Assembly: GCA_023091665.1 (NCBI GenBank) | Contig: JALJCQ010000011.1 | Coordinates: forward strand, 1,240,001 to 1,304,000 | DNA from: Pythium myriotylum | Taxonomy: Eukaryota; Oomycota; Peronosporomycetes; Pythiales; Pythiaceae | Length of the DNA stretch: 64,000 nt | Direction: 5' to 3' | Part shown: in pieces, positions 39,872 through 49,070 of the stretch | How positions within the stretch are numbered: position 1 is the stretch's first letter | How the letters are laid out: each line of letters starts with the position of its first letter | The notes under the pieces: generated by a model | What the model saw: only the letters and a program-made list of their open reading frames with translations | Databases searched by the model: none | Told to the model about the DNA's origin: nothing | Made by a program: the position numbers and the translations under genes

Positions 39872-41710
39872 CTAGTCCCGGAGCTCGTCGAGCAGCACAA
39901 AGTCGGTGCCTTCGTGGTAAAACGAGACCGCGTCGTCGTCACCCTGGTTATCTTGAGACGAAACCAGCTTGAACGTGCACGCGAGACGCTGGATCGGCGT
40001 GCTTTCCCGGCTCACTCGGCGCTGAACCAGCTTCATACCGATGGTGAGCTGCGGTTGGGCAGGAGCTTGAGGACTTGGAACACTTGCTGTAGAGGTCGCC
40101 CCCTGACTAGTCCTGGGTCGCTGAGCCGGCAGTGAGTGTTGCCGCTCTGGCTCGACTTGCAGCAAGTGGAGTTCGCCTGAGTCTGGCACCTGATCAAGAG
40201 CCATCATAACCACTCCGGCGCCTGCAGACCCCGCCTCGGCGGTAAGCTCACTCGTCAATGACGAGCTCGCCGGTACAACAGACACGCTTGGAGCGGCCAC
40301 TCTGGGTAGGTTGGTGCCTGGCTCGGGCAGTCGTGCAGCTGGTGTTGCTAGCACGGAATCTTGTGGTGGTGGTGGTGGCATGGCTGTTTCCAGCTCCGAA
40401 GCGACTTCTCCTGGCTCGACATGTTGAGCACAACCTGGATCGCGCGCTTGGACTGGCTCAGGCTCGCTGCGTGGTCGCTCGGCGCTGACACCTTGAGCAG
40501 ATCGCCCTCCTGGCTCAGACGATGCCACAGCAGCTTGGTCCAACTGGGAAGACGCACCTACACGAAGATCTGGCACATCTTCCAGCTCCACGAGCACCTC
40601 GCCCCTTGGCAGAATCTTCTTAGGTGCGTCGTAGGCTGGTTTAACCACAGCTGGAGGCAGACTGGCGTTGTAGGCGTCGATGAGCTCGTCCTGCGCCCGG
40701 ATGAACTGGCTAGAGTGAGAACCCTCGTAGACCAGCACCTGCCACTCAAGATACCTAGTCGAGTTGAGCCTGGCACACCTCTGGCCTAGCGGCAGGTGGC
40801 CTTCCTCGACCAGGTGAGCGACTGGCGTCCGAGCTGGGATCATGATCGGCTGAGGTGACACATTCGTCACTCGGACGGCCTGAAGCTGGCCGTCTGGCCC
40901 GACGACGACGGTTGTCACCCAGTTGTCTTGACGACACGCCCAGACCTGAAGCTTTCCAGCTCGATGACGAGCTGGCACCAGCGTGCTGCGACCCAGCGAC
41001 AAGTAAATGTCTTCCAGGGTGCTGACTGACGCTCGTTCTGGCAGCTTCGGTCTTTGACCAGCTGCGGCCAGCGGGATGCACTCTTCGTCTGGCAGCCGGA
41101 CCGACCCTTCGTAGGCACAGAGCCGGACTCCTGCCCGGACCATGAAGTCGAGTCCCAGCAAGCAGTCGATGCCCTCGCCAATATTCCCAGCCCAGAGGTC
41201 CAGAAAGTAGGCGACACTCATGCCGAGCGTCACCTTAACCCTGGTTCTGGCTGTGGCGTAGGTCACGACGCCGCCGATGCCGCTGACCTTGAGCCGGTCA
41301 CCGAACTTGAGCTGAAGTCCCAGCTTCCTAGCTAGGTCCAGACTGACCATGCTGGTCGATGAGCCGGAATCCAGCAAGATGCGGACCCTACGGTCGCACA
41401 CAGCACCGTTGACGATGGCAATCCTGGCCTGGCCAACTGGCTCAGGGTGCATGGACCACCATCCACGACGTTCGCCTGGCTGGAGTTGGAAGTGTCTTTC
41501 CAGACCAGGACTTGGGTCGCCAGCACAAACAAGGAACGAACGCGCTTCGTTTTCACCTTGGCCAACTGGCAACTTGTTGTTGGTATTAATGTCTTCACTA
41601 CCAACATATGCAAACACATGCATGACTTGGGCTTCTTGTGTCGCTTGAGGGACTTGAAGCTCGACGCGTACCGGATCCCCTCGGGTCCCCGGCGAGCTGC
41701 CTAGTTTAAA
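39872..41710 (-). CDS. Outer-element protease region (-1 frame)
   Basis: Read from the frameshift site at 41704-41710 with no interruption to TAG at 39872. The aspartic protease core shows VRILLDSGSSTSMVSLDLAR, a second part with TLGMSVAYFLDLWAG, and CLLGLDFMVRAGVRL. A 300-residue P/S/E-rich linker follows. An internal ATG at 41623 could start a separate product. The TAG directly precedes the RT frame in the same phase, so it is either a nonsense mutation or a readthrough stop. Confidence 0.85.
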   Translation of the reverse strand, partial: FKLGSSPGTRGDPVRVELQVPQATQEAQVMHVFAYVGSEDINTNNKLPVGQGENEARSFLVCAGDPSPGLERHFQLQPGERRGWWSMHPEPVGQARIAIVNGAVCDRRVRILLDSGSSTSMVSLDLARKLGLQLKFGDRLKVSGIGGVVTYATARTRVKVTLGMSVAYFLDLWAGNIGEGIDCLLGLDFMVRAGVRLCAYEGSVRLPDEECIPLAAAGQRPKLPERASVSTLEDIYLSLGRSTLVPARHRAGKLQVWACRQDNWVTTVVVGPDGQLQAVRVTNVSPQPIMIPARTPVAHLVEEGHLPLGQRCARLNSTRYLEWQVLVYEGSHSSQFIRAQDELIDAYNASLPPAVVKPAYDAPKKILPRGEVLVELEDVPDLRVGASSQLDQAAVASSEPGGRSAQGVSAERPRSEPEPVQARDPGCAQHVEPGEVASELETAMPPPPPQDSVLATPAARLPEPGTNLPRVAAPSVSVVPASSSLTSELTAEAGSAGAGVVMMALDQVPDSGELHLLQVEPERQHSLPAQRPRTSQGATSTASVPSPQAPAQPQLTIGMKLVQRRVSRESTPIQRLACTFKLVSSQDNQGDDDAVSFYHEGTDFVLLDELRD

Positions 41711-44706
41711 GGCTGGGCTGGGCCGGCTGGAACAGCACTGGCTTTCGCCTCACCCTTAACCAAGGACTTGAGAGCCTTCTTTAGCTCGCAGTCGCCTGGA
41801 GAGTGCACCTCGTCACAGAACGAGCACTTCCTTGGGCACGACTCAGGACGATGACCTGGTGCCTCGCAGAGAGAACAGAAACCTCTCTGCGGGCAGTCAC
41901 TCGCCCAGTGTCCTGGCTCGTCGCAATTGAAGCAGTTCGGTCCGCGAGGACTCTGAACGCTTAAGCCAGGTCGAGAACGACCGGCTGAGCCAGAAACACT
42001 TGTGCCGGAGCTGGGAAGCTGGACCGAACGAGCGAAAGGAGCTTGGCCTGACTGGTGCGAGGCTGGCCCTTGAGCCGTAGCGTGACGACTCGACTGGCTA
42101 GAGCTTGGACCGTATCGACCAGAATGACTCTGATCCTGGCTACCTGGCCTCCAGCGACTTGGATGCTGGTTCTGAACGCGGCCTGACAACTGATAGACCG
42201 ACTCAGCGTAGCAATCGCCTGGCTCATCGTCATCGAAATGCACTCGACGCTCATCGCCCAGCCCCCGCCCAGCTTCTTCACCGTCTTCGTCGTCGTCATA
42301 AGCATAATAGACGGTCGCCGACCTGGGAATCGAGCGTTCACGTTCGCGATCGCGGTCCTGGTGCCGGCTGGAGCGACGATAGTCATCCCGGTCCACTTCT
42401 CGATCCAGATCTCTGGCTGCGTCCTCGAGCTGGGCCAACGACTCGTAAGAACGCCCTCTGAACGCATTCCTGGCGCTTTCGCTAGCCAGGCTCTTGATAA
42501 AGCGATCCAGATGGTTCTTGAGGTCAGTCGAGCTGGTCAGCGGGATGCGAGCCTTGACTGCCGCTGCATTCAAACGCCATAGGTGCTGGAGCGGAGTCTC
42601 GTCCTTCCGCTGGGTCAACCCAAAGTACTTTTCGAACGGGGACCCTCTAGCGACGCAGAACTCGCTCTGGAACACTGAACTCAGCGAGTTCCAGCTCCGG
42701 CGAGCTGAACCAAGTTGCTGGAGCCAGGCCTCAGCTGGACCACGAAGGTATAGCTCGATATTCCGGCACCGCTCGGTGTCAGTCCAGTAACCACTGTCTG
42801 CAAGGTACACATACTCTTTATACCAAAGTTTGCGGTCAGCTAGTGACTCCAGACCAGTAAACTTGTCTAGATACCGATTTGGCACAAACGGTCGTGGCAA
42901 TGACTGGCCTAGCTGGCTCGGTGGCATCACGGAGGCTGGTAAGGCACATCCCAGCTCGTTAGCGCCATAGTCGGGCACTCTACGAGCTCTAGACTCTCCA
43001 CCACCATCACTGGTGTAACGTCCAGCTGGAAAAGCTTCTGCGTGGACTGGAACCGGAGCTGACAACGGCGCGGAGGCTGCCTGGGCATCCACTCGACGTG
43101 GTGTTGGCCTACCCGAGACAAAACCTCCAGCGCGGTCGCCAACTCCTGATCCCAGATAGAACGACGCATCCGCTGGCTGGGTCAGAGCAGGAGCTGCATG
43201 GAAAGTGACACCAGGAGCCGGATAAGGCGCATTCACGAGTGCTGGTGCTGGAGGCGCATGAGCTGACTGCTGCAGATGCGAACCAAACGCAAGTGGCGCC
43301 GAAACCACTGGAGCGATGGCAGGTTGCTGGAAACGGTAGTTGTTAGGATCAACAAACCGTTGTGGTTGGACTTCTGGTCGAGCTGGACCAAACGCAAGGC
43401 TCTGACCGGCTGACTGGCTCGATGAAGGCTGAACCAGGTCTGTCGGTGCGCGCGTACCGGCTTGCGGTGCCAGGAACGAGAACTGACTAGTTCGAAGACT
43501 CGATTGCCGGCCTGGAATACCGTCGCTCGAGCTCAGAATCGACTCTGGCTTGCGCATGGCGTTGACGTCGACTGGGGATCTGGACGATACCGTTGGAGAC
43601 CGTTGCTCGGGTCGAATGCTTCGAAACCTGATCCACTCCTGGACTTCCAGCGAGAGTAGGTATCTGGCTGACCGGACCTTCACCTCGACTTCGTGCAGAT
43701 GGAGGCCTGCAAGCTCTGGGGCATGGCGAAGTGCAGCTGGGACCAAGTTCATGAACGAATACCCAGCTTCGAACAGAGCAGACTGGATCAATGCCAACAT
43801 CTCGATGCCAGATAGACCTTCTAGCCGGACAACGTGCAGGACGCTTCGTGGCGACAGCGGATTCGTCGTGCTGATAATGTCGAAAAGCTTCAACCACGAG
43901 CCTGGCTCGTGAAACTTGTCCAGCACATCCGAGCTTCGCTCGATGACTTGTCTGGGCCCGAGGTTGGGCGATCCAGCTTCTCGAGGCAGGATACGGTCTT
44001 CCGGTGCGTGACTCCAGATGTCAACGCACTCCTGGATCACGAAGGCGTCGTGAATCTTGGAGCGACCACTTCTGGCCGCTGAAACGTCTCCCAGCTCACC
44101 GCCTGGATGAACTAGGTCCCTCGCACGGTTGCCTCGAGCCGTCATCTCGGTTCCAGGTCGCGACTTCGCGACTTCGTCGGTCGAACTGGTACTTAGCGAC
44201 TTCCCAGCTTCTGGCTTGCCACCACGACCTTTCCCTGGCTTCCCAGCCTTCTTCCTAGCCTTCGACTGGCTTGAAGCTGCTTCGGCTTGGTCTTGGAGGC
44301 TGGACTTGGTCTTACCAGCTCGCAAAGCGACGTCACCCAGATCTTGACTGCTGATACTAGCACGAGGTGAGCCATACTCAGTGCTTCCTTTGCGCGGGCT
44401 AGCTCGGCGTGGGATTGCCGAGCCAGAAGGCTCCTTTTCTTCGTCGTCGTCAGGCATAAGCACACGACGACGGGCAGCGGAGGACTGCCCCATCTTGCCA
44501 ACGACTTGCTGGCGTGAACCAGCTCCACGACCGCCAGAGCGGGTCGTAGGCTGGCTGGTGGTGCCGGAACGCTGACTAGCTTCATGGGCACCGGTCGACT
44601 GGTCTTCAGCTACCACAAACGAGAATGGTTTGACCATCTCGGCCTGGTTAGTGTCAGACTCACCACTAGCGGACATACTCGCACGACCAGTACTAGCTCC
44701 TGGCAT
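41701..44706 (-). CDS. Outer-element Gag, large, with zinc knuckles
   Basis: ATG 44706 to TAG at 41701, 1,001 residues, large for a Gypsy Gag. The N-terminal two thirds are S/P/A/Q-rich and disordered. A gag capsid-like block lies around LDKFTGLESLADRKLWYKEY and LGSARRSWNSLSSVFQSEFC. The C-terminus holds one CCHC knuckle (CFNCDEPGHWASDC) and two partial C-rich repeats (CSLCEAPGHRPESC; CSFCDEVHSPGDC). It stops immediately after the frameshift heptamer. Confidence 0.9.
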   Translation of the reverse strand: MPGASTGRASMSASGESDTNQAEMVKPFSFVVAEDQSTGAHEASQRSGTTSQPTTRSGGRGAGSRQQVVGKMGQSSAARRRVLMPDDDEEKEPSGSAIPRRASPRKGSTEYGSPRASISSQDLGDVALRAGKTKSSLQDQAEAASSQSKARKKAGKPGKGRGGKPEAGKSLSTSSTDEVAKSRPGTEMTARGNRARDLVHPGGELGDVSAARSGRSKIHDAFVIQECVDIWSHAPEDRILPREAGSPNLGPRQVIERSSDVLDKFHEPGSWLKLFDIISTTNPLSPRSVLHVVRLEGLSGIEMLALIQSALFEAGYSFMNLVPAALRHAPELAGLHLHEVEVKVRSARYLLSLEVQEWIRFRSIRPEQRSPTVSSRSPVDVNAMRKPESILSSSDGIPGRQSSLRTSQFSFLAPQAGTRAPTDLVQPSSSQSAGQSLAFGPARPEVQPQRFVDPNNYRFQQPAIAPVVSAPLAFGSHLQQSAHAPPAPALVNAPYPAPGVTFHAAPALTQPADASFYLGSGVGDRAGGFVSGRPTPRRVDAQAASAPLSAPVPVHAEAFPAGRYTSDGGGESRARRVPDYGANELGCALPASVMPPSQLGQSLPRPFVPNRYLDKFTGLESLADRKLWYKEYVYLADSGYWTDTERCRNIELYLRGPAEAWLQQLGSARRSWNSLSSVFQSEFCVARGSPFEKYFGLTQRKDETPLQHLWRLNAAAVKARIPLTSSTDLKNHLDRFIKSLASESARNAFRGRSYESLAQLEDAARDLDREVDRDDYRRSSRHQDRDRERERSIPRSATVYYAYDDDEDGEEAGRGLGDERRVHFDDDEPGDCYAESVYQLSGRVQNQHPSRWRPGSQDQSHSGRYGPSSSQSSRHATAQGPASHQSGQAPFARSVQLPSSGTSVSGSAGRSRPGLSVQSPRGPNCFNCDEPGHWASDCPQRGFCSLCEAPGHRPESCPRKCSFCDEVHSPGDCELKKALKSLVKGEAKASAVPAGPAQPLN
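41704..41710 (-). promoter_or_regulatory. -1 programmed frameshift heptamer T TTA AAC
   Basis: The gag frame reads CC[T TTA AAC] TAG: the slippery heptamer is in phase and the stop follows directly. The -1 frame (TTT AAA CTA GGC) opens straight into the protease frame. Downstream RNA is G/C-rich, with GCTCG and CGAGC arms about 40 nt apart and inner CCGG arms, so a stem or pseudoknot is possible. Confidence 0.88.
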
Positions 44707-44716
44707 ACGCACCAGT

Positions 44717-45835
44717 TGTGGTGAAGTGCGCTGCCTTTTCGCTAGCTCCTGGAGCTGGAAAAGGGTATAGACCTAGCGTGTATATGGGGAATACACGCAG
44801 GCGAACTTGGGCCCGCAAGTTCTGGCTTCGTACCTCACGTTATGTATCCCTTGACCGGTTCTTTTGAGCTTTGAAGTATGGGGAAATACGTCCACTTGGA
44901 GTATTCCACCAACCCAAGACGGCTCAACCAGCTCTAGGTAACGATGAGGACCAGTCTTTTAATACACAAATACAAACGACACACTTAGACCCAGGACGGA
45001 AGACTAACTTCGATCCGCTGGGTCTCGCCTGGGACGGAGGACGACCTCGATCCGCCAGGACACTGGAAATCCCCTCTGGAATCTGGGAAACTCTCTCTCA
45101 ACCAAATGAAGTGTATTACTTTAACTGGGGAACTACGACCAGTTCCCAGCTATCGCAACACAAGAATACGCAAGAATATGGAGTGCTCCAGGTCTCTAGT
45201 ACAAACTAGTACCCTTTGCAGGTGCCTCAAGGGCTGGAAAGGGGGTTGGCTCCTCTCCTCACTCATAAACACACCAATACCCACGCACCAGCAGCCAGAC
45301 ACACGCGCACACAGTCCACTACGGTAAATCCAACACACGCAGGCTTACCTTGTGATGTAGACGCTGGGTCCTCCCGCGGTTCGACGGAGGAGACTTGGGG
45401 AGTTGAGAGCAAAAAGCGAAGTCTTTTGAATACAGGGTAAAACCCTAAGGGGAGCCAGGAACTGGCTCCCTGAACCCTACCTACTTAACTACCAGATCTG
45501 ATAGGAACCCTACTCTGTGTGGTCTAACTGGAAATTGCACAACCCGAACTGGGAAAACCGGTAAAAACCAGTTTCCGGAATGGATGAATCTGGTCAACAT
45601 CCGGAGGAAGCCAGCTCAAACCAGACAGAAAATCACCCACTGGGAAGGTCCAGAGGATGATCCCAGCTCCTGGCACAGTGTGCCAGACTGGAAAGGTGGG
45701 TGAGTAGCTGGTACAGTGTACCAGGCTACTGCCACCTACCAACTCTTGTCATTTAATTTTCCTAGCTACTGATCCAGCTCTGTGCCAGCTCCTGGGGCCT
45801 GGCCAGGCTGCAAAAGACGCGGGCACTTTATCACA
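44717..45835 (-). repeat. 5' LTR of the outer Gypsy element
   Basis: 1,119 bp, TGTGGTGAAG to TTTATCACA. It carries a block of about 110 bp at 44873-44985 that the other LTR lacks. On the minus strand TGGTGCGTATGCCAGG follows within 2-3 nt and is a candidate primer-binding site that overlaps the gag start. Confidence 0.9.
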
Positions 45836-45839
45836 CTGG
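45836..45839 (+). repeat. Target-site duplication CTGG of the outer Gypsy element, right
   Basis: Second CTGG, directly after the right LTR; partner of 25206-25209. Confidence 0.85.
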
Positions 45840-46195
45840 CCCCTGTAGAGATCTACCAGCGCGCTTTTGTAGCCCGTCACAGTCGATACAGACAGCGGGC
45901 GGTTCGGCGCTTCGTCCGCATGCATGTCTTGGACATCACAGTAATGAGCTGGCTCGCTAAGATGCCCAAAGAATCCGAGCACAGCGTCCTTGGGGAGTGG
46001 AAGCACCAAAGACCCGTCTTCGCGAACCACACCCGGAAACTTGGACAGCAGCCAGTCCCGCATGATACCAACTTTTGAGGAGTACGTACGCTTCGTACTG
46101 GCGTTTGTACGCTTTGCTTTGAGCAGCTCGGCGATCGCTGCACCTTCATCTGCGTTGAGCTCTGTGTCCGCTTTGCGCTTCGGACCTCGGGTCAT
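45840..46195 (-). pseudogene. Crypton tyrosine recombinase, N-terminal part
   Basis: From ATG 46195 it encodes MTRGPKRKADTELNADEG, then a SAM-like core-binding domain: KRTNASTKRTYSSKVGIM, DWLLSKFPG, and VTGYKSALVDLYRGQ. The last residue abuts the inserted LTR, after which the frame reads LTR sequence. The missing continuation is at 25205. The open frame upstream of 46195 begins at a TTG and is not needed. Confidence 0.82.
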
Positions 46196-46342
46196 GCTGG
46201 TTGGAATGTTGCAGAATGCTCCCAATGAAAGGTCGCCGAGCGGTTGAGATAGCTCCACTATCAAAGATGGGATAAACCTGGCGCCTCTTCGACTTCTATA
46301 CTGAATCCGAGTACTCAACGAGAGGTCGCGGTTGGATTTCAG

Positions 46343-46372
46343 GCATCTTAGATAGGTTTCCTATCAAGCTCA
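46343..46372 (+). repeat. Putative Crypton end repeat, right
   Basis: Matches 23344-23373 in direct orientation at about 25 of 30 positions and holds GATAGG, a TTT spacer and CCTATCAAGCTC. Confidence 0.55.
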
Positions 46373-46408
46373 GGCTGCTGAGCCCCTTACACTATCAAAG
46401 TTGTAGCA

Positions 46409-46457
46409 GATGTTTACATTTTTTAAAAAAAAAGATGTAAAACTACCCGCAAAATGG
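46409..46457 (+). repeat. Palindromic 49-bp repeat, left copy
   Basis: GATGTTTACATTTTTT followed by an A run, GATGTAAAACTA and CCCGCAAAATGG. TTTACAT and ATGTAAA form an inverted pair around the T/A run. It recurs in direct orientation at 49024-49070 and abuts the left end of the MULE. Confidence 0.75.
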
Positions 46458-48533
46458 ATCTGTTTTAAACACGTGTTCAAAACGAAACCAACGGCATAAT
46501 TGACGCATCCATCACTGTAGCCATTTATAGCGTCAGCTCAAACACTTCTCACAGAAACGATGGAGGTGCCTCATTCTCCGGAAGAGTTGGAGAGGGAGAA
46601 AATGGACACTAGCGCAGCCTTGGCGCAGTTGATGGGAGAGAGGTGGTCAACAGGGCGAGATGCCGTCGATGCCATCAAGCTACTAGCACTGCGTCAGTCG
46701 AAGACAGCTTGCGTCACTTCGCGCGGTGGTAAATTCCGGAAGCTTGAGTGTTCGAGCGCCAACTCAGGGTGTACATGGCGTGTGCATCTGAGTCGCAGTT
46801 TCAAGGGCGGGCCTGGTGATTGGCACGTGACTCAAGCCGACCTCGAGCATATCAACTGCTTGGGGCGTGCTAAACCGACCCAGAAGCAACTAGCGGCCAA
46901 TTCTGTCGTTCGCTCGGCTCTAGCATCCAACCCCTCACTCCCAGCACGCGCCCTTGTTACGCAACTGCGCCACCAAGAGGGGGTGGGCTCATCGGAAAGT
47001 ACGATGTACCGCGCAAAAGAGATCATCACTGCTGAGATGTTTTCGGAGGATCCCACTACGGTGAACCGTCTCCCAAGTTTCTTGGCAGAGTTCCAGAGAC
47101 TCAACCCCGGCGTCTACACTGCGTTTGAGTGCTACAACACCGGGCACTTCAGGCGTGCAGTGATCGTCCTCAACTTCCAGTGGTTCTCCCAAGGCCAAGG
47201 AGTATTCGGCGTGGACGCAGCACACATGAAGCACCGCCGATACAACGGTGTCAAGTTGATTCTCGTTGGTCGGGATGGTAACTTCGGCAACCAGATCGCT
47301 GCAGTGGCGTTAGCACCAGTTGAAGATCTCGACAACTACGCCTGGTTCTTTGGATGTATCCTTTCACAAGGCTTCCCACTCAAGACTTGCCCCACGTTCA
47401 GCGATCGGAACGCTGGTCTCGTCTCAGCCGCATCCAGTCTCGGCATCTTCAACATGTTCTGCATCCGTCATATCATTGGTGAGTTGTCTAGACTATGTTC
47501 GTGATCTTGTCTGACGCTTTGTGTTATCAGGGAATATGAGAGCGGACAAATCTGTCCGGCTCAGCGTCAGCCAGGAGAAGTATGTGTGGGCTGCTAATTC
47601 GGCCACCTCAGAGGATCTCTTTCAAGCGAATCTCACACAGCTCGAGTCGCTGAACAAGAATGCGGCTGCCTACCTTCGAGCGATCCCAGCAGCGAAGTGG
47701 GCTCTGTACCCGCACCTCACAGCACGTCCTCTGTACGGTTGGCGTACCACCAACTTCGTGGAGAGTGAGCAAGCCAAGAGCTTGAAGTTAAAGCCCCGGC
47801 TCATGCTGCCGTTCGAGTTTTTCAAGAGCTATGCTACGATACTGATGGGCGATATGTACACTCGGCACCAGCAGGCGCAGGTGTGGACAAAGGCTGGACG
47901 TGCGGTCACGCCTCGAGCCGAGGCGAAGTTCCAGAGTCAGCTCAAGGAAGCAGAAGAGTATAGTGCGGTGACCAGTGACGACCACGTCGCTTTTGTTGCT
48001 CGGGTCACGGAACCGTTGAAGCAGCGTCGCGTGGATACCACACTGATGACCTGCTCGTGTGAGACATGGCTACAGCTGAAGATTCCGTGTCGTCACCTTA
48101 TCGCTGCACTCAACTCAAGAAAGACGCTACCTGAGATCTCTTCGCTGACGGGTAGCTGCTACCACGTTGCATCGTATCTTGCAACTGTCGGCGGGAAGTG
48201 TGGTAGTACCGATGGCCATAACCGCGCTACATGCCGCATTAACATTGGATCAGAGAGCTCTAGTTCAGCACAATAAAACACATATCCCGCCAACTACAGT
48301 CGGAGGCCGGGTTGGGATCGACGGGCAATGCTAATCCTTCACCCCTAACCACGCAAAGTTGGCTCACATTTCGCAAGTTGTTCTCCACGCCCACCTTGAA
48401 GGCGGAGGTACCCTCGGACTAAATTGCTGTGTTTCTCCAATGTGGTACTTGTGACTAAAGTTGTCCCCACTTCGAGAACGGGCGTGTCGCAGTTTACATC
48501 GCTATCGTTTTGAACACGTGTTTAAAACAGATC
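46457..48533 (+). mobile_element. MULE (Mutator-like) DNA transposon with 29-bp terminal inverted repeats
   Basis: The ends 46457-46485 and 48505-48533 are perfect 29-bp inverted repeats (GATCTGTTTTAAACACGTG... outward to inward). A spliced transposase gene fills the inside. I could not find a 9-11 bp target duplication, which a simple recent MULE insertion would show. Confidence 0.85.
46560..48276 (+). CDS. MULE transposase with SWIM zinc finger
   Basis: Two exons, 46560-47478 and 47531-48276, with a 52-bp GT-AG intron; 554 residues. The N-terminus is a FAR1/FLYWCH-like DNA-binding region (CSSANSGCTWRVHL). The MULE catalytic domain shows the first aspartate in VFGVDAAHMKH, the second in FSDRNAGLVSA with CIRHI, and a probable glutamate in TNFVESEQAKS. 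The SWIM finger is complete: CSCETWLQLKIPCRHLIAAL. No internal stop is seen, so this copy could still encode an active enzyme. It excises and reinserts elements carrying the matching inverted repeats. Confidence 0.92.
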
Positions 48534-48585
48534 GGGTCACCTTCTGACGAAACTTTCAGATCGGGTCACCTTTTGCAATTTTCCC

Positions 48586-49028
48586 TTTCTTTTTTCTGCG
48601 CGGGGTGGGTTTTCTTCTTTTCCATTTTGGTTCGAAAAAAAAACACAACCACCCGAAGGCCCAGGCTTCCCTTTCCCCAGATGAACCCCGAGCCCTAGAA
48701 CAACTGCACGACGAATCGCGATTTCGGAAAACCCAGGCGACATCTGCCGGCGAGGAGAACACCGACTTTGGTCGGAAATTTATGAGATATATCGAAGTTA
48801 AAAAAAAACAATAGATAACCCACAAAACTCATCACCAGTCAGTTTCGACTGTGGATGATGTTCGAATTGTTGTGATTTGACATGGGAGCCATCGCAGCTT
48901 CAAGTTGCAATCGGACCAAGTTCGAACCGCGTCCGGTCTGACCGGCCCGGTCTTCAGCGACGCAAACCATCGTTCATAGTGCTATTATGGCAATATCGCC
49001 GAAACAAACCTGTTTATTTGCGGGATGT
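48586..49028 (+). repeat. 442-bp duplicated segment, copy 2
   Basis: Near-identical copy of 22891-23332 with one extra A. It lies just right of the MULE and just left of the second palindromic repeat. Before it, GATCGGGTCACCTT occurs twice, 27 bp apart (about 48531 and 48558). Confidence 0.9.
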
Positions 49029-49070
49029 TTACATTTTTAAAAAAAGATGTAAAAACTACCCGCAAAATGG
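49024..49070 (+). repeat. Palindromic 49-bp repeat, right copy
   Basis: Direct repeat of 46409-46457. Here the preceding TTTGCGGG extends the palindrome so that TTTGCGGG...CCCGCAAA frames the whole unit. Confidence 0.75.

Larger units (their letters stand above)
25210..45835 (-). mobile_element. Outer Ty3/Gypsy-type LTR retrotransposon with dual RNase H and chromodomain
   Basis: Flanked by LTRs at 25210-26223 and 44717-45835 and by CTGG duplications. All genes are on the minus strand, in order: gag, protease, RT, degenerate RNase H, second RNase H, integrase, chromodomain. Without the nested insertion it is about 12.6 kb. The pol frame is -1 relative to gag and is entered at a T TTA AAC site. 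It is interrupted by an in-frame TAG (39872-39874), an in-frame TGA (36839-36841) and the inner element in the integrase zinc finger, so this copy is probably dead. Confidence 0.93.
23344..46372 (-). mobile_element. Crypton (tyrosine-recombinase DNA transposon), interrupted by an LTR retrotransposon
   Basis: The two halves of one tyrosine-recombinase gene lie at 45840-46195 (N-terminal) and 23443-25205 (C-terminal), separated by the Gypsy insertion at 25210-45835. The tentative ends are two 30-bp direct repeats, 23344-23373 and 46343-46372. They match at about 25 of 30 positions, and both contain the dyad GATAGG-NNN-CCTATC followed by AAGCTC. Cryptons lack terminal inverted repeats and are thought to integrate by recombination at short direct repeats, so such ends are plausible. 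The outer limits are inferred, not proven. Confidence 0.7.

Noticed and set aside
46448..48542. Target duplication for the MULE
   Set aside because: The flanks GCAAAATG and GGGTCACC do not match over 8-11 bp.
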